Numbered from the stretch's first letter, positions 26,353-34,468 are shown. The stretch is DNA of 64,000 bases from Streptomyces sp. CG 926 (GCF_003148825.1 NZ_QGGZ01000006.1:413087-477086); one strand, 5' to 3'. Numbers and translations are program-made. Notes: generated from the sequence alone by a model not told the origin.

Positions 26353-26877
26353 ATGAGCATCAGTTCAGGATCACATCGCAAGGAACCCGCCACCACCGCC
26401 GACGAGCGGGACATGCTGGACGGATGGCTCGACTACCACCGTGCCACCCTCGTCTGGAAATGCGAGGGGCTCCAGGACGAACAGCTGCGCCGCACCCCGC
26501 TCGCGCCGTCCGAACTGAGCCTCCTGGGCCTCGTACGGCATATGGCGGAGGTGGAGCGGTACTGGTTCCGGGAGATCATGCTGGGCGAGGACCTCCCCGA
26601 GCTGTACTGCACGAGCGAGGATCCGGACGGCGATTTCCACCTGTCCGAGAACGCCACCTGGGCGGAGGCGGAGCACGTCTGGCAGACCGAGGTCGAGCTG
26701 GCCCGCCAGGCCTCCGCGGGCCGTTCGCTGGACCTGGTCTCGCAGGCCGAGAGCCACCACCGGGGCGAGGTGTTCAGCCTGCGCTGGGTCTACACCCACA
26801 TGATCGAGGAGTACGCGCGCCACAACGGCCACGCGGACCTGGTGCGCGAGCAGATCGACGGCGCCACCGGCGACTAG
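26353..26877 (+). CDS. DinB-family (DUF664) protein
   Basis: Four-helix DinB/YfiT-like protein of 174 aa. Metal-binding histidines fit LGLVRHMAEVERYWFREIM (near 57) and WVYTHMIEEYARHNGHADLVREQIDG at the C-terminus, with SLLGLVRHMAEVER typical of DUF664. Such proteins may be thiol-dependent transferases. The ATG at 26353 is preferred over an ATG three codons upstream because GAGG (26340-26343) lies nine bases before it. Confidence 0.85.
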   Translation: MSISSGSHRKEPATTADERDMLDGWLDYHRATLVWKCEGLQDEQLRRTPLAPSELSLLGLVRHMAEVERYWFREIMLGEDLPELYCTSEDPDGDFHLSENATWAEAEHVWQTEVELARQASAGRSLDLVSQAESHHRGEVFSLRWVYTHMIEEYARHNGHADLVREQIDGATGD

Positions 26878-26995
26878 GGATGTCGTGCCGAGGCACGCGC
26901 CAGGCCCTGTACGGCGGGTGGGTCCGTCACCCGTGCGGGGTGAATATCGGCCGCGGGTTTTCGCAACGGGGTCCTCGCACAGCAGAGTTGCGCGG

Positions 26996-27535
26996 GTGCA
27001 TCCAACCCGAACCACGACAACGTTGCTGCTCGGAGTCGCCTGCGCCGTCTCGGCGGTCTCCGGCTGTGTGAGTGTGAGCCCCGGACCCGTGCGGCCCGCG
27101 GCGGCCCCCGCCGCCGGGGTACCGCCCCGCCACGAGCCGCGCGGCGGGCCCGGGGCCGCCCCCGTGGTCGTCCGGGCGCCCGCCCTGGAGGCGCTGGAGG
27201 CGGTGGAGCCCGCCCCCGGGTCGCCCGTGGCCCCGGCGGCCCCCGCGCCCGCCCAGCGGTCCGCACAGCGCCCCGTACCGGGCGGCTCCGGCGGGCCCGT
27301 ACGGGACGCTCTGCCGGTCCCGGACATCCCGGAGCCCCGACGGGCCGCCGAGCCCGTCTCCGGGCGCCCTGGCGGCCGTCCGCAGCGTCCCCGGCCCGAC
27401 GCCGAGGTGGAGCGTGAGCTGGTCCGCAAGCTTCCGGTGCGGCCGGCCGACGTGTGCGCGTCGGGCCGCCGGCACGGCCACTGGCATTCCGACAGTCCGG
27501 AGGCCCGTATCTGCTCGGGCGTGCACGGGGACTGA
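26996..27535 (+). CDS. secreted lipoprotein, Pro/Ala-rich
   Basis: Protein of 179 aa. Start at GTG 26996 gives a lipoprotein signal, MHPTRTTTTLLLGVACAVSAVSGC, broken here as a basic/Thr head, a hydrophobic core and a C24 after AVSG. The mature part is a Pro/Ala/Arg linker, then a C-terminal segment DVCASGRRHGHWHSDSPEARIC with two cysteines and three His, the only ordered-looking element. No weight is placed on upstream in-frame codons, which lack codon bias. Function not recognised. Confidence 0.6.
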   Translation: MHPTRTTTTLLLGVACAVSAVSGCVSVSPGPVRPAAAPAAGVPPRHEPRGGPGAAPVVVRAPALEALEAVEPAPGSPVAPAAPAPAQRSAQRPVPGGSGGPVRDALPVPDIPEPRRAAEPVSGRPGGRPQRPRPDAEVERELVRKLPVRPADVCASGRRHGHWHSDSPEARICSGVHGD

Positions 27536-27554
27536 CCGCCCGCGGGCATGGGCC

Positions 27555-28148
27555 CTACGGGGACTGCTCGGGGAACGGCCGAGGTCCGGATCCGGACCCA
27601 GGGCGCGGCCCGGCTCCCGGTTCCGCGGCCAGCCGCCGCTCCAGCTGGGCGATGGCGGCCCGTACGCCGTTCCCGTATCCGTCGTCGGACAGGGCCGCGG
27701 TGGCCGCGCGGGCCCGGGCCAGGTGGATCCGGGCCGCCTCCGGCCGCTGCAGTTTCACGTAGTCGGCGGCCAGGCTCAGGTGCAGGGACGGGTAGAACAC
27801 GCGCATCGCCGGATGCGGCTCCCACCGCGCGGGCCGCCCGTCCTGGGGCGACCCGGTCCCGGGCCCGTCCTGCCGCTCGTCCTGCGGCTCGTCCTCCTGC
27901 CCGTCGGCGGCGGCAGCGGTCAGGGCGCGCAGGTCCCAGGCCAGCTCGTCGGCGGGGTCGTCCTGGGCGTCGGCCATGTAGTGGGCCAAGGTGCACCGGT
28001 GGAGGGAGTCCCCCTCCTCGCCGATCTCGGACCAGATCTCCCCGAGCCGGTTGCGGGCCTCCTCGCGGTCCCCGGCGTGCAGCAGGATGACCGCCTGGCC
28101 GATCCTGGTCATGACGGCGTCCTCCGACGCCTCCTGCTGCTCCGTCAC
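27555..28148 (-). CDS. tetratricopeptide-like hypothetical protein
   Basis: Soluble protein of 197 aa with two helical parts: residues about 10-70 (GQAVILLHAGDREEARNRLGEIWSEIG) and about 115-185 (LHLSLAADYVKLQRPEAARIHLARARAATAAL), read as TPR-like pairs separated by a Gln/Asp/Glu/Pro linker. The GTG at 28148 is chosen since GGAGG lies five bases upstream; an in-frame ATG 45 nt earlier has no ribosome-binding site. Its neighbours, ung and the lipoprotein, give no functional hint. Confidence 0.65.
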   Translation of the reverse strand: MTEQQEASEDAVMTRIGQAVILLHAGDREEARNRLGEIWSEIGEEGDSLHRCTLAHYMADAQDDPADELAWDLRALTAAAADGQEDEPQDERQDGPGTGSPQDGRPARWEPHPAMRVFYPSLHLSLAADYVKLQRPEAARIHLARARAATAALSDDGYGNGVRAAIAQLERRLAAEPGAGPRPGSGSGPRPFPEQSP

Positions 28149-28243
28149 GGCGGCCTCCGGCTTGCTCTGCCAGACCTGCTCCGGTCTGATCATCTAGAAG
28201 CTAGCCGGAGGTACCGGCAATGGCGCCGAGGCGCGGGGGGACG

Positions 28244-28921
28244 TCAGCCGAGGTTGGGGATCCGCCAGTCGATCGGCTCATGTCCCTGGGCGGCGATGGC
28301 CTCGTCGATCTGCGTGAAGGGCCGGGACCCGAAGAACTTCTTGGCGGACAGCGGGGAGGGGTGGGCGCCCTTGACGACCACGTGCCGCTCCTCGTCGATC
28401 AGCGGGAGCTTCTTCTGGGCGTAGGCGCCCCAGAGGACGAAGACGGCCGGGTCGGGCCGATCGGACACCGCGCGGATCACGGCGTCGGTGAACTTCTCCC
28501 AGCCCTTGCCCTTGTGCGAATTGGGCTCGGCCTCCCGGACCGTGAGCACCGCGTTGAGCAGCAGGACGCCCTGCTCGGCCCACGGCATCAGGTACCCGTT
28601 GTCCGGGATCGGAAGGTCGAGCTCCTCCTTCATCTCCTTGTAGATGTTGCGCAGCGAGGGCGGGGTCTTGACCCCGGGCTGCACGGAGAAGCACAGGCCG
28701 TGGCCCTGGCCGGCGCCGTGGTAGGGGTCCTGGCCGAGGACGAGGACCTTCACCTGGTCGAAGGGAGTGGCCTCCAGGGCCGCGAACACCTGCTCGCGGG
28801 GCGGGTAGACCGGCCCGTTCGCCCGTTCCTTCTCGACGAACTCGGTGAGTTCTTTGAAGTAGGGCTGGTCCAGCTCCCCGCCGAGGACGGGGAGCCAGGA
28901 CTCGGGCAGCATCTGGGTCAC
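28244..28921 (-). CDS. ung: uracil-DNA glycosylase (family 1)
   Basis: Family-1 UDG of 225 aa. The water-activating motif GQDPYH (63-68, D65), the uracil-binding LLNAVLTVRE near 121-130 and the leucine-loop HPSPLS (187-192) are intact. Removes uracil from DNA after cytosine deamination. The GTG start is preceded by GGAGG at eight bases; in-frame codons further upstream fall in promoter sequence. Upstream lies a perfect PafBC-type DNA-damage promoter (28973-28995), giving a leader of about 45 nt. Confidence 0.95.
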   Translation of the reverse strand: MTQMLPESWLPVLGGELDQPYFKELTEFVEKERANGPVYPPREQVFAALEATPFDQVKVLVLGQDPYHGAGQGHGLCFSVQPGVKTPPSLRNIYKEMKEELDLPIPDNGYLMPWAEQGVLLLNAVLTVREAEPNSHKGKGWEKFTDAVIRAVSDRPDPAVFVLWGAYAQKKLPLIDEERHVVVKGAHPSPLSAKKFFGSRPFTQIDEAIAAQGHEPIDWRIPNLG

Positions 28922-28972
28922 GGCGACAACCTCCGGTACAAGTTCGTGCACCTGCTCGTGCAACTGCTCCAG

Positions 28973-28995
28973 AACTTACCGGGGCCCACTGACAA
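28973..28995 (-). promoter_or_regulatory. ung promoter, RecA-independent DNA-damage type
   Basis: Minus strand reads TTGTCAGTG, eight bases (GGCCCCGG), then TAAGTT. This fits the TTGTCRGTG-N8-TANNNT consensus known for RecA-independent, PafBC-controlled damage promoters in actinobacteria. It directly abuts the terminator at 28996-29024. Confidence 0.8.
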
Positions 28996-29024
28996 TGCGT
29001 CGGCCGCCCAGGGCGGCCGACGCA
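28996..29024 (-). terminator. terminator after the peptide-binding lipoprotein gene
   Basis: Perfect 13-bp arms TGCGTCGGCCGCC/GGCGGCCGACGCA around CAG, 33 nt past the lipoprotein gene stop. It shields the adjacent ung promoter from read-through. Confidence 0.75.
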
Positions 29025-29057
29025 TCGGTGCACTTCCTACCGGCTACCGGACACCGG

Positions 29058-30641
29058 CTACCAGCTGGTCTTGCGGTAGAACTCCCACATCTGCATGACG
29101 GTCTGCGGGTCCAGCGCCCGCTCGGCGCCCGCGATGTCCTCACGGGCCGCGACGTACAGCTTGCCCTGCCACAGGGGCAGCAGCCGGACGTCGTCGGCGA
29201 AGATCTTCTGGGCCTGCTCGAACTCCTGGACGCCGGCCGAGCGGTCGCCCTCGCGGCGGGTCTTGGGCAGCAGATCGTTCAGGATCTCGGTGGGCTCGTA
29301 CGGGGTACCGACCGCGTTCTCCTTGCCGACGAACGGCGCGATGAAGTTGTCCGGGTCCGGGAAGTCGGGGAACCAGCCGCGGCCGAAGATCGGGTACTCG
29401 CCGCTCTTGTAGCCGGTCTGGAAGGTCTTCCAGGGCTGGCTGCGCAGGTTGATCCGGAACAGCTGGCTCTCGTCCAGCTGCCGCTTGAGCTCGGTGAACT
29501 CGTCGGCGGTCGAGGAGCCGTAGCGGTCGGTGGTGTACCAGAAGGTCAGCTCGACCGGCTGGGTGATCCCGGCGTCCCTGAGGATCTTCTTGGCCTTGGC
29601 GACGTCCGCCGCGCCGTACTTGTCGTAGAAGGGCGTCTTGTGGCCGACGACCCCCTTGGGGACCATCGAGTACAGCGGCTCCGCGGTGCCCTGGTAGACC
29701 TTGGAGACGAGCGCGCCGCGGTCGACGATCTGGGCGATGGCCTGGCGGACCGGGAGCTTGGCGACCGAGGGGTCCTTGGGGTTGAAGACCAGGTAGCGGA
29801 TCTCGGCGCCGACGTTCTCGACGACCTGGACGCCCAGGGCGTGCGCCGCGGGGGTCTGGAGGTCGGTGATCTCCGGGGCCGACAGGCCTCGGTAGGTGGC
29901 GTCGATCTCCTTGGCCTTCAGCGCCGCGACCATCTTCGGGGAGTCCGCGAAGTAGCGGATGGTGACGGCCTTGTTCTTGCGGTTGGCGAAGCCCGTGTAG
30001 CTCGTGTTGGTGGTGAGCACCGCCTCGGCGCCCTCCTTGTACGAGTCGAGCACGTAGGGGCCGGAGCCGGTGACCTTGTCGCCCTCGCGGACCTTGTCGG
30101 CCGGGTACTCCTTGGGCGCGACGAGCGAGGCGGCGGGCGAACCGAGGACGTACGGGAAGGTGGCGTCCGAGGTGTTCAGGTGGAAGACGACCGTCAGCGC
30201 GTCCGGGGTCTCGATCTTGTCAAGGGTGCTGAAGAGACCCTTGGGGCCGACGTTGGAGCCGATGGTCCTGATCCGGTCGAGGGAGTACTTGACCGCCTTG
30301 GAGTCCAGCGGCTCCCCGTTGGAGAACTTCAGGCCCTTGCGCAGCGTGCACCGGTAGGCCTGGCTCGCCGCGTCCGTGAACTCGCAGCTCTGGGCCGCGT
30401 CGGGCTGGGGCTTGCTGGAGCCCGTCGGGAAGGCCAGCAGGGTCTGGTACACATTCCGGTACAGCTCCCAGGAGCCGTCCCACGCGGCCGCGGGATCGAG
30501 GGTGCTCGGTGCGCTCGTGGTACCGACGACGATCCTCTTCATATCGTCGCCGTCGTCCTCCGACAGCAGGCCGCATCCGGCGAGCAGGGATATGGACGCA
30601 AGGGCCGCAGAGATCTGCAGGCATCTGGTCCGGTTGAACAC
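29058..30641 (-). CDS. ABC transporter substrate-binding lipoprotein (family 5, peptide type)
   Basis: Extracytoplasmic solute receptor of 527 aa, SBP_bac_5 family (oligopeptide/dipeptide/nickel type). A lipoprotein signal ends LLAGC. The mature protein has VGTTSAPSTLDPAAAWDG, KFSNGEPLDSKAVKYSLDRI, GTGSGPYVLD-like VTGSGPYVLDSYK and FGRGWFPDFPDPDNF. It is an orphan receptor: no permease or ATPase gene is adjacent. The GTG at 30641 is preferred because GAGGAG is seven bases before it; the GTG two codons earlier is too close. Its promoter carries a long palindrome. Confidence 0.88.
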   Translation of the reverse strand: MFNRTRCLQISAALASISLLAGCGLLSEDDGDDMKRIVVGTTSAPSTLDPAAAWDGSWELYRNVYQTLLAFPTGSSKPQPDAAQSCEFTDAASQAYRCTLRKGLKFSNGEPLDSKAVKYSLDRIRTIGSNVGPKGLFSTLDKIETPDALTVVFHLNTSDATFPYVLGSPAASLVAPKEYPADKVREGDKVTGSGPYVLDSYKEGAEAVLTTNTSYTGFANRKNKAVTIRYFADSPKMVAALKAKEIDATYRGLSAPEITDLQTPAAHALGVQVVENVGAEIRYLVFNPKDPSVAKLPVRQAIAQIVDRGALVSKVYQGTAEPLYSMVPKGVVGHKTPFYDKYGAADVAKAKKILRDAGITQPVELTFWYTTDRYGSSTADEFTELKRQLDESQLFRINLRSQPWKTFQTGYKSGEYPIFGRGWFPDFPDPDNFIAPFVGKENAVGTPYEPTEILNDLLPKTRREGDRSAGVQEFEQAQKIFADDVRLLPLWQGKLYVAAREDIAGAERALDPQTVMQMWEFYRKTSW

Positions 30642-30675
30642 GTGCACGCTCCTCGATCAGCCAGGGGTGCGGCAG

Positions 30676-30718
30676 ACCCTACCGCAGTGCCCCACGAATC
30701 CAATGGGTTGGTTTCGTG
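30676..30718 (-). promoter_or_regulatory. promoter with overlapping palindromic operator for the peptide-binding lipoprotein
   Basis: Minus strand: -35 TTGGAT (30703-30698), 16-bp spacer, -10 TAGGGT (30681-30676). A 26-bp interrupted palindrome at 30693-30718 has arms CACGAA-A-CCAA and TTGG-A-TTCGTG around CCCA and overlaps the -35, as expected of a repressor site. Confidence 0.6.
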
Positions 30719-30754
30719 AGGCACTTGACCGGTTCCGTGCATATTCGTTATGCA

Positions 30755-30777
30755 TTTACCTCCCTTTCGGAGGCAAA
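30755..30777 (-). terminator. possible terminator after the SDR pair
   Basis: Minus strand TTTGCCTCC/GGAGGTAAA (one G-U pair) around five bases, 16 nt beyond the SDR stop codon. Weak AT-rich flanks support termination. Confidence 0.45.
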
Positions 30778-30793
30778 TACGTCCGATTATCGG

Positions 30794-31555
30794 TCAGTGG
30801 ACCCCGGCATTGAGGAACATCCCGCCGTCGACGACGAGAGTTTGCCCGGTGATCCATTCCGCTTGTGCAGATGTCAGGAACGCGGCCGCCCCGCCGATGT
30901 CCTCCGGGAGCCCCAGCCGGCCGAGCGGATAGGCCGCCGCGGCCTCCTGCTCCCGGCCCTCGTAGAGCGCCTGCGCGAACTTCGTCTTGACGACCGCGGG
31001 CGCGATCGCGTTCACCCGCACCCCGGGCGCCATCTCGTGCGCGAGCTGGAGGGTGAGGTTGACCATGGCGGCCTTGCTCATCCCGTAGGCGCCGATGAAG
31101 GGCGAGGCGGAGACCCCGGCGATGGACGCGATGTTCACGATCGCGCCGCCGTTGTCCTTCTGCCAGGCGTGCCAGGTCCGCTGGGCGAAGCCGAGCGCCG
31201 AGATCACGTTGGTCTCGAAGACCTTCCGTGCCACCCCGAGGTCCAGGTCCGCGATCGGCCCGAAGACGGGGTTGGTGCCGGCGTTGTTCACCAGGAAGTC
31301 GACGCGGCCGAAGGCCTCCATCGTGCGCTCGACGGCGACGGCCTGGTGGGCCTCGTCGTGCGCCTTGCCCGCGACGCCGATCACCCGGTCCGCACCGAGC
31401 CGCTCGACGGCCTCCTTGAGGGCCTCCTCGTTACGGCCGGTGATGCAGAGCCGGTCGCCGCGGGCGACCAGCGCCTCGGCGACGCCGTAGCCGATGCCCC
31501 GGCTCGCCCCGGTGATCAGCGCGACCTTCCCGCTGTCGATACCGCTGTACGTCAT
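30794..31555 (-). CDS. short-chain dehydrogenase/reductase (SDR)
   Basis: Classical SDR of 253 aa: GASRGIG (16-22), NNAG (90-93) and the catalytic set S144, Y157, K161 (YGMSK). The C-terminal PEDIGGAAAFLTSAQAEWITGQTLVVDGG is typical. Likely reduces or oxidises a 3-hydroxyacyl or related substrate with NAD(P). It is 29 nt behind a FabG-like gene on the same strand, so the pair is an operon. Confidence 0.9.
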   Translation of the reverse strand: MTYSGIDSGKVALITGASRGIGYGVAEALVARGDRLCITGRNEEALKEAVERLGADRVIGVAGKAHDEAHQAVAVERTMEAFGRVDFLVNNAGTNPVFGPIADLDLGVARKVFETNVISALGFAQRTWHAWQKDNGGAIVNIASIAGVSASPFIGAYGMSKAAMVNLTLQLAHEMAPGVRVNAIAPAVVKTKFAQALYEGREQEAAAAYPLGRLGLPEDIGGAAAFLTSAQAEWITGQTLVVDGGMFLNAGVH

Positions 31556-31584
31556 GTCCTACGCCCTGCCTCTCGTGGGAACCG

Positions 31585-32346
31585 TCAGTTGAGCGGGCCG
31601 CCGGCCACGTACATGACCTGGCCGGAGACGAAGCCCGCGGCCTCCCCCGTGAAGAAGGCGATGGCGTTGGCGATGTCGTCCGGACGGCCGACGCGCTGGA
31701 CCGGGATCTGGGTGGCGGCGGCCGCCTGGAAGTCCTCGAAGCCCATGCCGACGCGGGCGGCCGTCTGGGCGGTCATCTCGGTGGCGATGAAGCCGGGCGC
31801 GACGGCGTTGGCGGTGACGCCGAACTTGCCGAGCTCGATGGCCAGGGTCTTGGTGAAGCCCTGCAGTCCGGCCTTGGCGGCGGAGTAGTTGACCTGACCG
31901 CGGTTGCCGAGCGCCGAGCTGCTGGAGAGGTTCACGATGCGGCCGAACTTGGCCTCCACCATGTACTTCTGACAGGCCTTGGACATCAGGAAGGCACCGC
32001 GCAGGTGCACGTTCATGACGGTGTCCCAGTCGTTCTCGGTCATCTTGAACAGCAGGTTGTCGCGCAGCACACCCGCGTTGTTGACCAGGATGGTCGGGGC
32101 GCCGAGCTCGCTCGCGACGCGCGCGACGGCCGCCTCCACCTGGGCGCCGTCGGAGACGTCGCAGCCGACCGCCAGGGCCCTGCCGCCGGCGGCCGTGATG
32201 GCCTCCACGGTGTCCTTGCAGGCCGCCTCGTCGAGGTCGAGTACGGCGACGGCACGGCCCTCGGCGGCCAGCCGTACGGCGGTGGCCGCGCCGATGCCCC
32301 GGGCCCCTCCGGTCACGATCGCGACGCGCTGCTCGGTGGTGGACAT
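31585..32346 (-). CDS. fabG: 3-oxoacyl-ACP reductase-like SDR
   Basis: SDR of 253 aa with TGGARGIG near residue 12-19, NNAGVLRDNLLFKMT near 89-103 and the catalytic Tyr/Lys in YSAAK (Y154, K158). The VLRDNLLFKM segment is characteristic of FabG-like acyl reductases that act with R-specific hydratases. The ATG has GAGGAG ahead. An imperfect dyad, TGAGC-AACC-GCTTA, lies upstream at 32386-32399 and resembles operator half-sites seen before fatty-acid genes; that link is inference. Note a second, shorter-range FabG role cannot be excluded. Confidence 0.85.
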   Translation of the reverse strand: MSTTEQRVAIVTGGARGIGAATAVRLAAEGRAVAVLDLDEAACKDTVEAITAAGGRALAVGCDVSDGAQVEAAVARVASELGAPTILVNNAGVLRDNLLFKMTENDWDTVMNVHLRGAFLMSKACQKYMVEAKFGRIVNLSSSSALGNRGQVNYSAAKAGLQGFTKTLAIELGKFGVTANAVAPGFIATEMTAQTAARVGMGFEDFQAAAATQIPVQRVGRPDDIANAIAFFTGEAAGFVSGQVMYVAGGPLN

Positions 32347-32539
32347 GCTGGATCTCCTCGCCCTTGAGAGGCGGTCGCCCGGAGGTGAGCAACCGCTTAG
32401 TAGCTTCAGCTGAGGAGACGCTAGGAGCCCTGGCACCCGGTGTCAACGCCAGGCGGGTCGACCCCGTCGGCGTCGAAGACGCCGGGGCCCGGGGCGGGGG
32501 TCCGGGGCGACGGCCCGAGGGCGCGGCCCCGGACCCCTG

Positions 32540-32923
32540 TCAGCGGACCAGCAGGTCCAGCAACCGCTCCACCTCCGCCGCCGGATCGGCCGTCAGCCCG
32601 GTGTGCACCGGGCCCGGCTGCACCACGGTGCTCCGCGGTGCGATCAGCCAGCGGAACCGCCGCCCGGCGTCGTCACCCGCCGCCTGCCCCGCGTCGGCCC
32701 CGCCGCTGCACACGCCCTCGACCCCGCGCAGGGCGGCCCGTACCCCGGCCACATCGGCGCCGGGGTCCAGCGCGAGGAGCTTCGCCTCGTCGAGGTGGGT
32801 GCGCGCGGCGACGTACGTGTGCGCCCGGCAGTAGACGATCACGCCGGCGTTGAAACACTCGCCCCGTTCCATCCGGGGCACCACACGCACCAGCGCGTAC
32901 TCGAACACGTCCCGCTTGGTCAC
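32540..32923 (-). CDS. DUF3037-domain protein
   Basis: Small protein of 127 aa of the DUF3037 family. KRDVFEYALVRVVPRMERGECFNAGVIVYC at the start (given here as pieces) and AARTHLDEAKLLALDPGADV near 45 are the family core; the second half, containing RRFRWLIAPRSTVVQPGPVHTGL, is also conserved. Its biochemical role is unknown. The GTG start overlaps the stop of the HipA-like gene as GTGA, so the two are translated as a coupled pair. No helix-turn-helix is visible. Confidence 0.85.
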   Translation of the reverse strand: MTKRDVFEYALVRVVPRMERGECFNAGVIVYCRAHTYVAARTHLDEAKLLALDPGADVAGVRAALRGVEGVCSGGADAGQAAGDDAGRRFRWLIAPRSTVVQPGPVHTGLTADPAAEVERLLDLLVR

Positions 32924-33759
32924 TCGCTGTCGCTCTTCATCTTCCGGGGACGGGGGTCGAGGCGGTCGGCGAGCCAGCCGGGCGGACCCGTCCTGACCTT
33001 CACCTCGGCCTCCATCGTGATCCTCTCGTGGATCGTGGCCGCGCGCGGCAGCAACGCCTCCACATAGGCGCGCCGCAGCGCGTCGGTGGAGTCGAAGCCC
33101 GGCTCGTCGACCAGCCACTCGTCGGGGACGTCGGCCGCGACCTGCGTCAACAGTTCCTCGGTCACCAGCGGCGCGAGTGCGGCGGCCGCCGCGGCGATGT
33201 CCGGTCCCACGGGGGCCAGTACGTGGTCGGAGGCGTTGTAGGGCTTGGCGGCCGCGGCCGCCGCGGTGGGCCAGTTGTGGTGCCAGATCATGGTGGCGCC
33301 GTGGTCGATGAGCCAGACGTCCCCGTGCCAGACCAGCATGTTCGGGTTGCGCCAGGATCGGTCGACGTTGTTGATGAGGGCGTCGAACCAGACCACGCGC
33401 CCCGCCTCGACCGGATCCACCTGGTACGCCAGCGGATCGAAGCCGATCGAGCCGGGCAGGTAGTCCATGCCGAGGTTGAGCCCGCCGCTGGCCTTGAGCA
33501 GCTCCTGGACCTCCTGGTCGGGCTCGCCGAGCCCGATCACGGGGTCGAGCTGCATCTGCACCAGCCGTGGGACCCGCAGCCCCAACCGCTGGGCGAGACG
33601 GCCGCAGATGACCTCGGCGACCAGGGTCTTGCGGCCCTGGCCGGCACCGGTGAATTTCATGACGTAGGTACCGAGGTCGTCGGCTTCGACGATCCCCGGG
33701 AGCGAGCCGCCCTCGCGCAGAGGCGTGACATAGCGGGTCGCGATCACTTCGGACAGCAT
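32920..33759 (-). CDS. HipA-like kinase-fold protein
   Basis: Protein of 279 aa with a HipA-type kinase fold. The ATP-binding Lys is in YVMKFTGAGQG (K35). The catalytic stretch VWFDALINNVDRSWRNPNML carries D133 and N138, and the metal-binding IDHGA carries D152, counterparts of HipA's catalytic loop and DFD-type motif. HipA phosphorylates glutamyl-tRNA synthetase in E. coli; here no HipB antitoxin is adjacent and the protein is shorter (HipA about 440 aa), so function may differ. It precedes the coupled DUF3037 gene; this pairing is seen in many genomes. Confidence 0.85.
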   Translation of the reverse strand: MLSEVIATRYVTPLREGGSLPGIVEADDLGTYVMKFTGAGQGRKTLVAEVICGRLAQRLGLRVPRLVQMQLDPVIGLGEPDQEVQELLKASGGLNLGMDYLPGSIGFDPLAYQVDPVEAGRVVWFDALINNVDRSWRNPNMLVWHGDVWLIDHGATMIWHHNWPTAAAAAAKPYNASDHVLAPVGPDIAAAAAALAPLVTEELLTQVAADVPDEWLVDEPGFDSTDALRRAYVEALLPRAATIHERITMEAEVKVRTGPPGWLADRLDPRPRKMKSDSE

Positions 33760-33777
33760 CCGCCCAGGTTACGGCGG

Positions 33778-34392
33778 TCAGGTCGCGGGGGCCCACCGCA
33801 CGAGCAGTTCTTCGGCTGTGGTGACGGACGCCACCAGCGCGAGGGAGTTGCGGATCACCTCGGCGGTACAGGAGGCGGGCACACCCGCGATGGCATCGGC
33901 CGGAACCACCACCTGGTAACCGAGGTTCACGGCGTCGAAGACGGTGTTCGGGATGGCGATGTTGGAGGAGACCCCGGTGACGACGAGGGTGCGGATGCCG
34001 AGGTTGCGGAGCAGGGCGTCGAGATCGGTGCCGGCCATCGGGGAGAGCCCGTGCAGCCGGCGCACCACCAGGTCCTGCTCGGCCACCACGATGGGCGCGG
34101 CGACCTCGACCGCGCGGCTCCCGGTCAGCTGGCGCACCGGCAGCCTCTCCGCGGCCCGGAACAGCCGGGCGTTGGCGTTCGCGCCGAGCCCGTCGGGCCG
34201 CCGTTCGGCGACCGCGTGCAGCACCTGGACGCCCGCCCCGCGCGCGGCGTCGACCAGTGCGGCCACCCGCTCCAGCATCCCCGAGTCCCTGGCCTCCTTG
34301 GCCAGTTCGGGCAGCGCGCTCTCCTCGCCCACGACCCCGTTCTGGCACTCGACGGTGAGCAGCGCGGTGGTGGCGGGATCGAGATCGGGCAT
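33778..34392 (-). CDS. isochorismatase-fold cysteine-hydrolase-like protein with degenerate active site
   Basis: Protein of 204 aa with the isochorismatase-like fold. ALLTVECQNGVVG aligns with the usual LLVIDMQNDF, so the catalytic Asp is Glu; TGVSSNIAIPNT aligns with TGVxTNxCVxxT, so the nucleophilic Cys is Ala. The remaining fold (DLDALLRNLGIRTLVVTGV, DAVNLGYQVVVPADAIAG) is intact. Members with a Cys at the second position act as amidases or nicotinamidase relatives; this one may have lost that chemistry or belong to a variant subfamily. Confidence 0.8.
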   Translation of the reverse strand: MPDLDPATTALLTVECQNGVVGEESALPELAKEARDSGMLERVAALVDAARGAGVQVLHAVAERRPDGLGANANARLFRAAERLPVRQLTGSRAVEVAAPIVVAEQDLVVRRLHGLSPMAGTDLDALLRNLGIRTLVVTGVSSNIAIPNTVFDAVNLGYQVVVPADAIAGVPASCTAEVIRNSLALVASVTTAEELLVRWAPAT

Positions 34393-34432
34393 GGCTCCCC
34401 CTGGCGTGGCGACGGAAGAGCCCTCATGATTC

Positions 34433-34447
34433 CTGACACACAGTCAG
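34433..34447. promoter_or_regulatory. CTGAC-N5-GTCAG dyad before the PNPOx-like gene
   Basis: Perfect dyad CTGACACACAGTCAG in the divergent gap between the isochorismatase-fold and PNPOx-like genes. The same arms and spacing occur at 42111-42125 in front of another gene. Confidence 0.5.
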
Positions 34448-34468
34448 ATGTGAAGGGGTGCAGGACGG

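Noticed and set aside
29058..30641. Complete peptide ABC importer operon
   Set aside because: Only the binding protein is present; flanking genes are ung and SDRs.
32920..33759. Classical HipBA toxin-antitoxin
   Set aside because: No HipB helix-turn-helix gene upstream or downstream; the partner is DUF3037.
32540..34348. Single 602-aa protein merging DUF3037 with upstream sequence
   Set aside because: The region before 32923 reads as Arg/Ala shadow sequence; HipA-like and isochorismatase-fold genes occupy the other frames.
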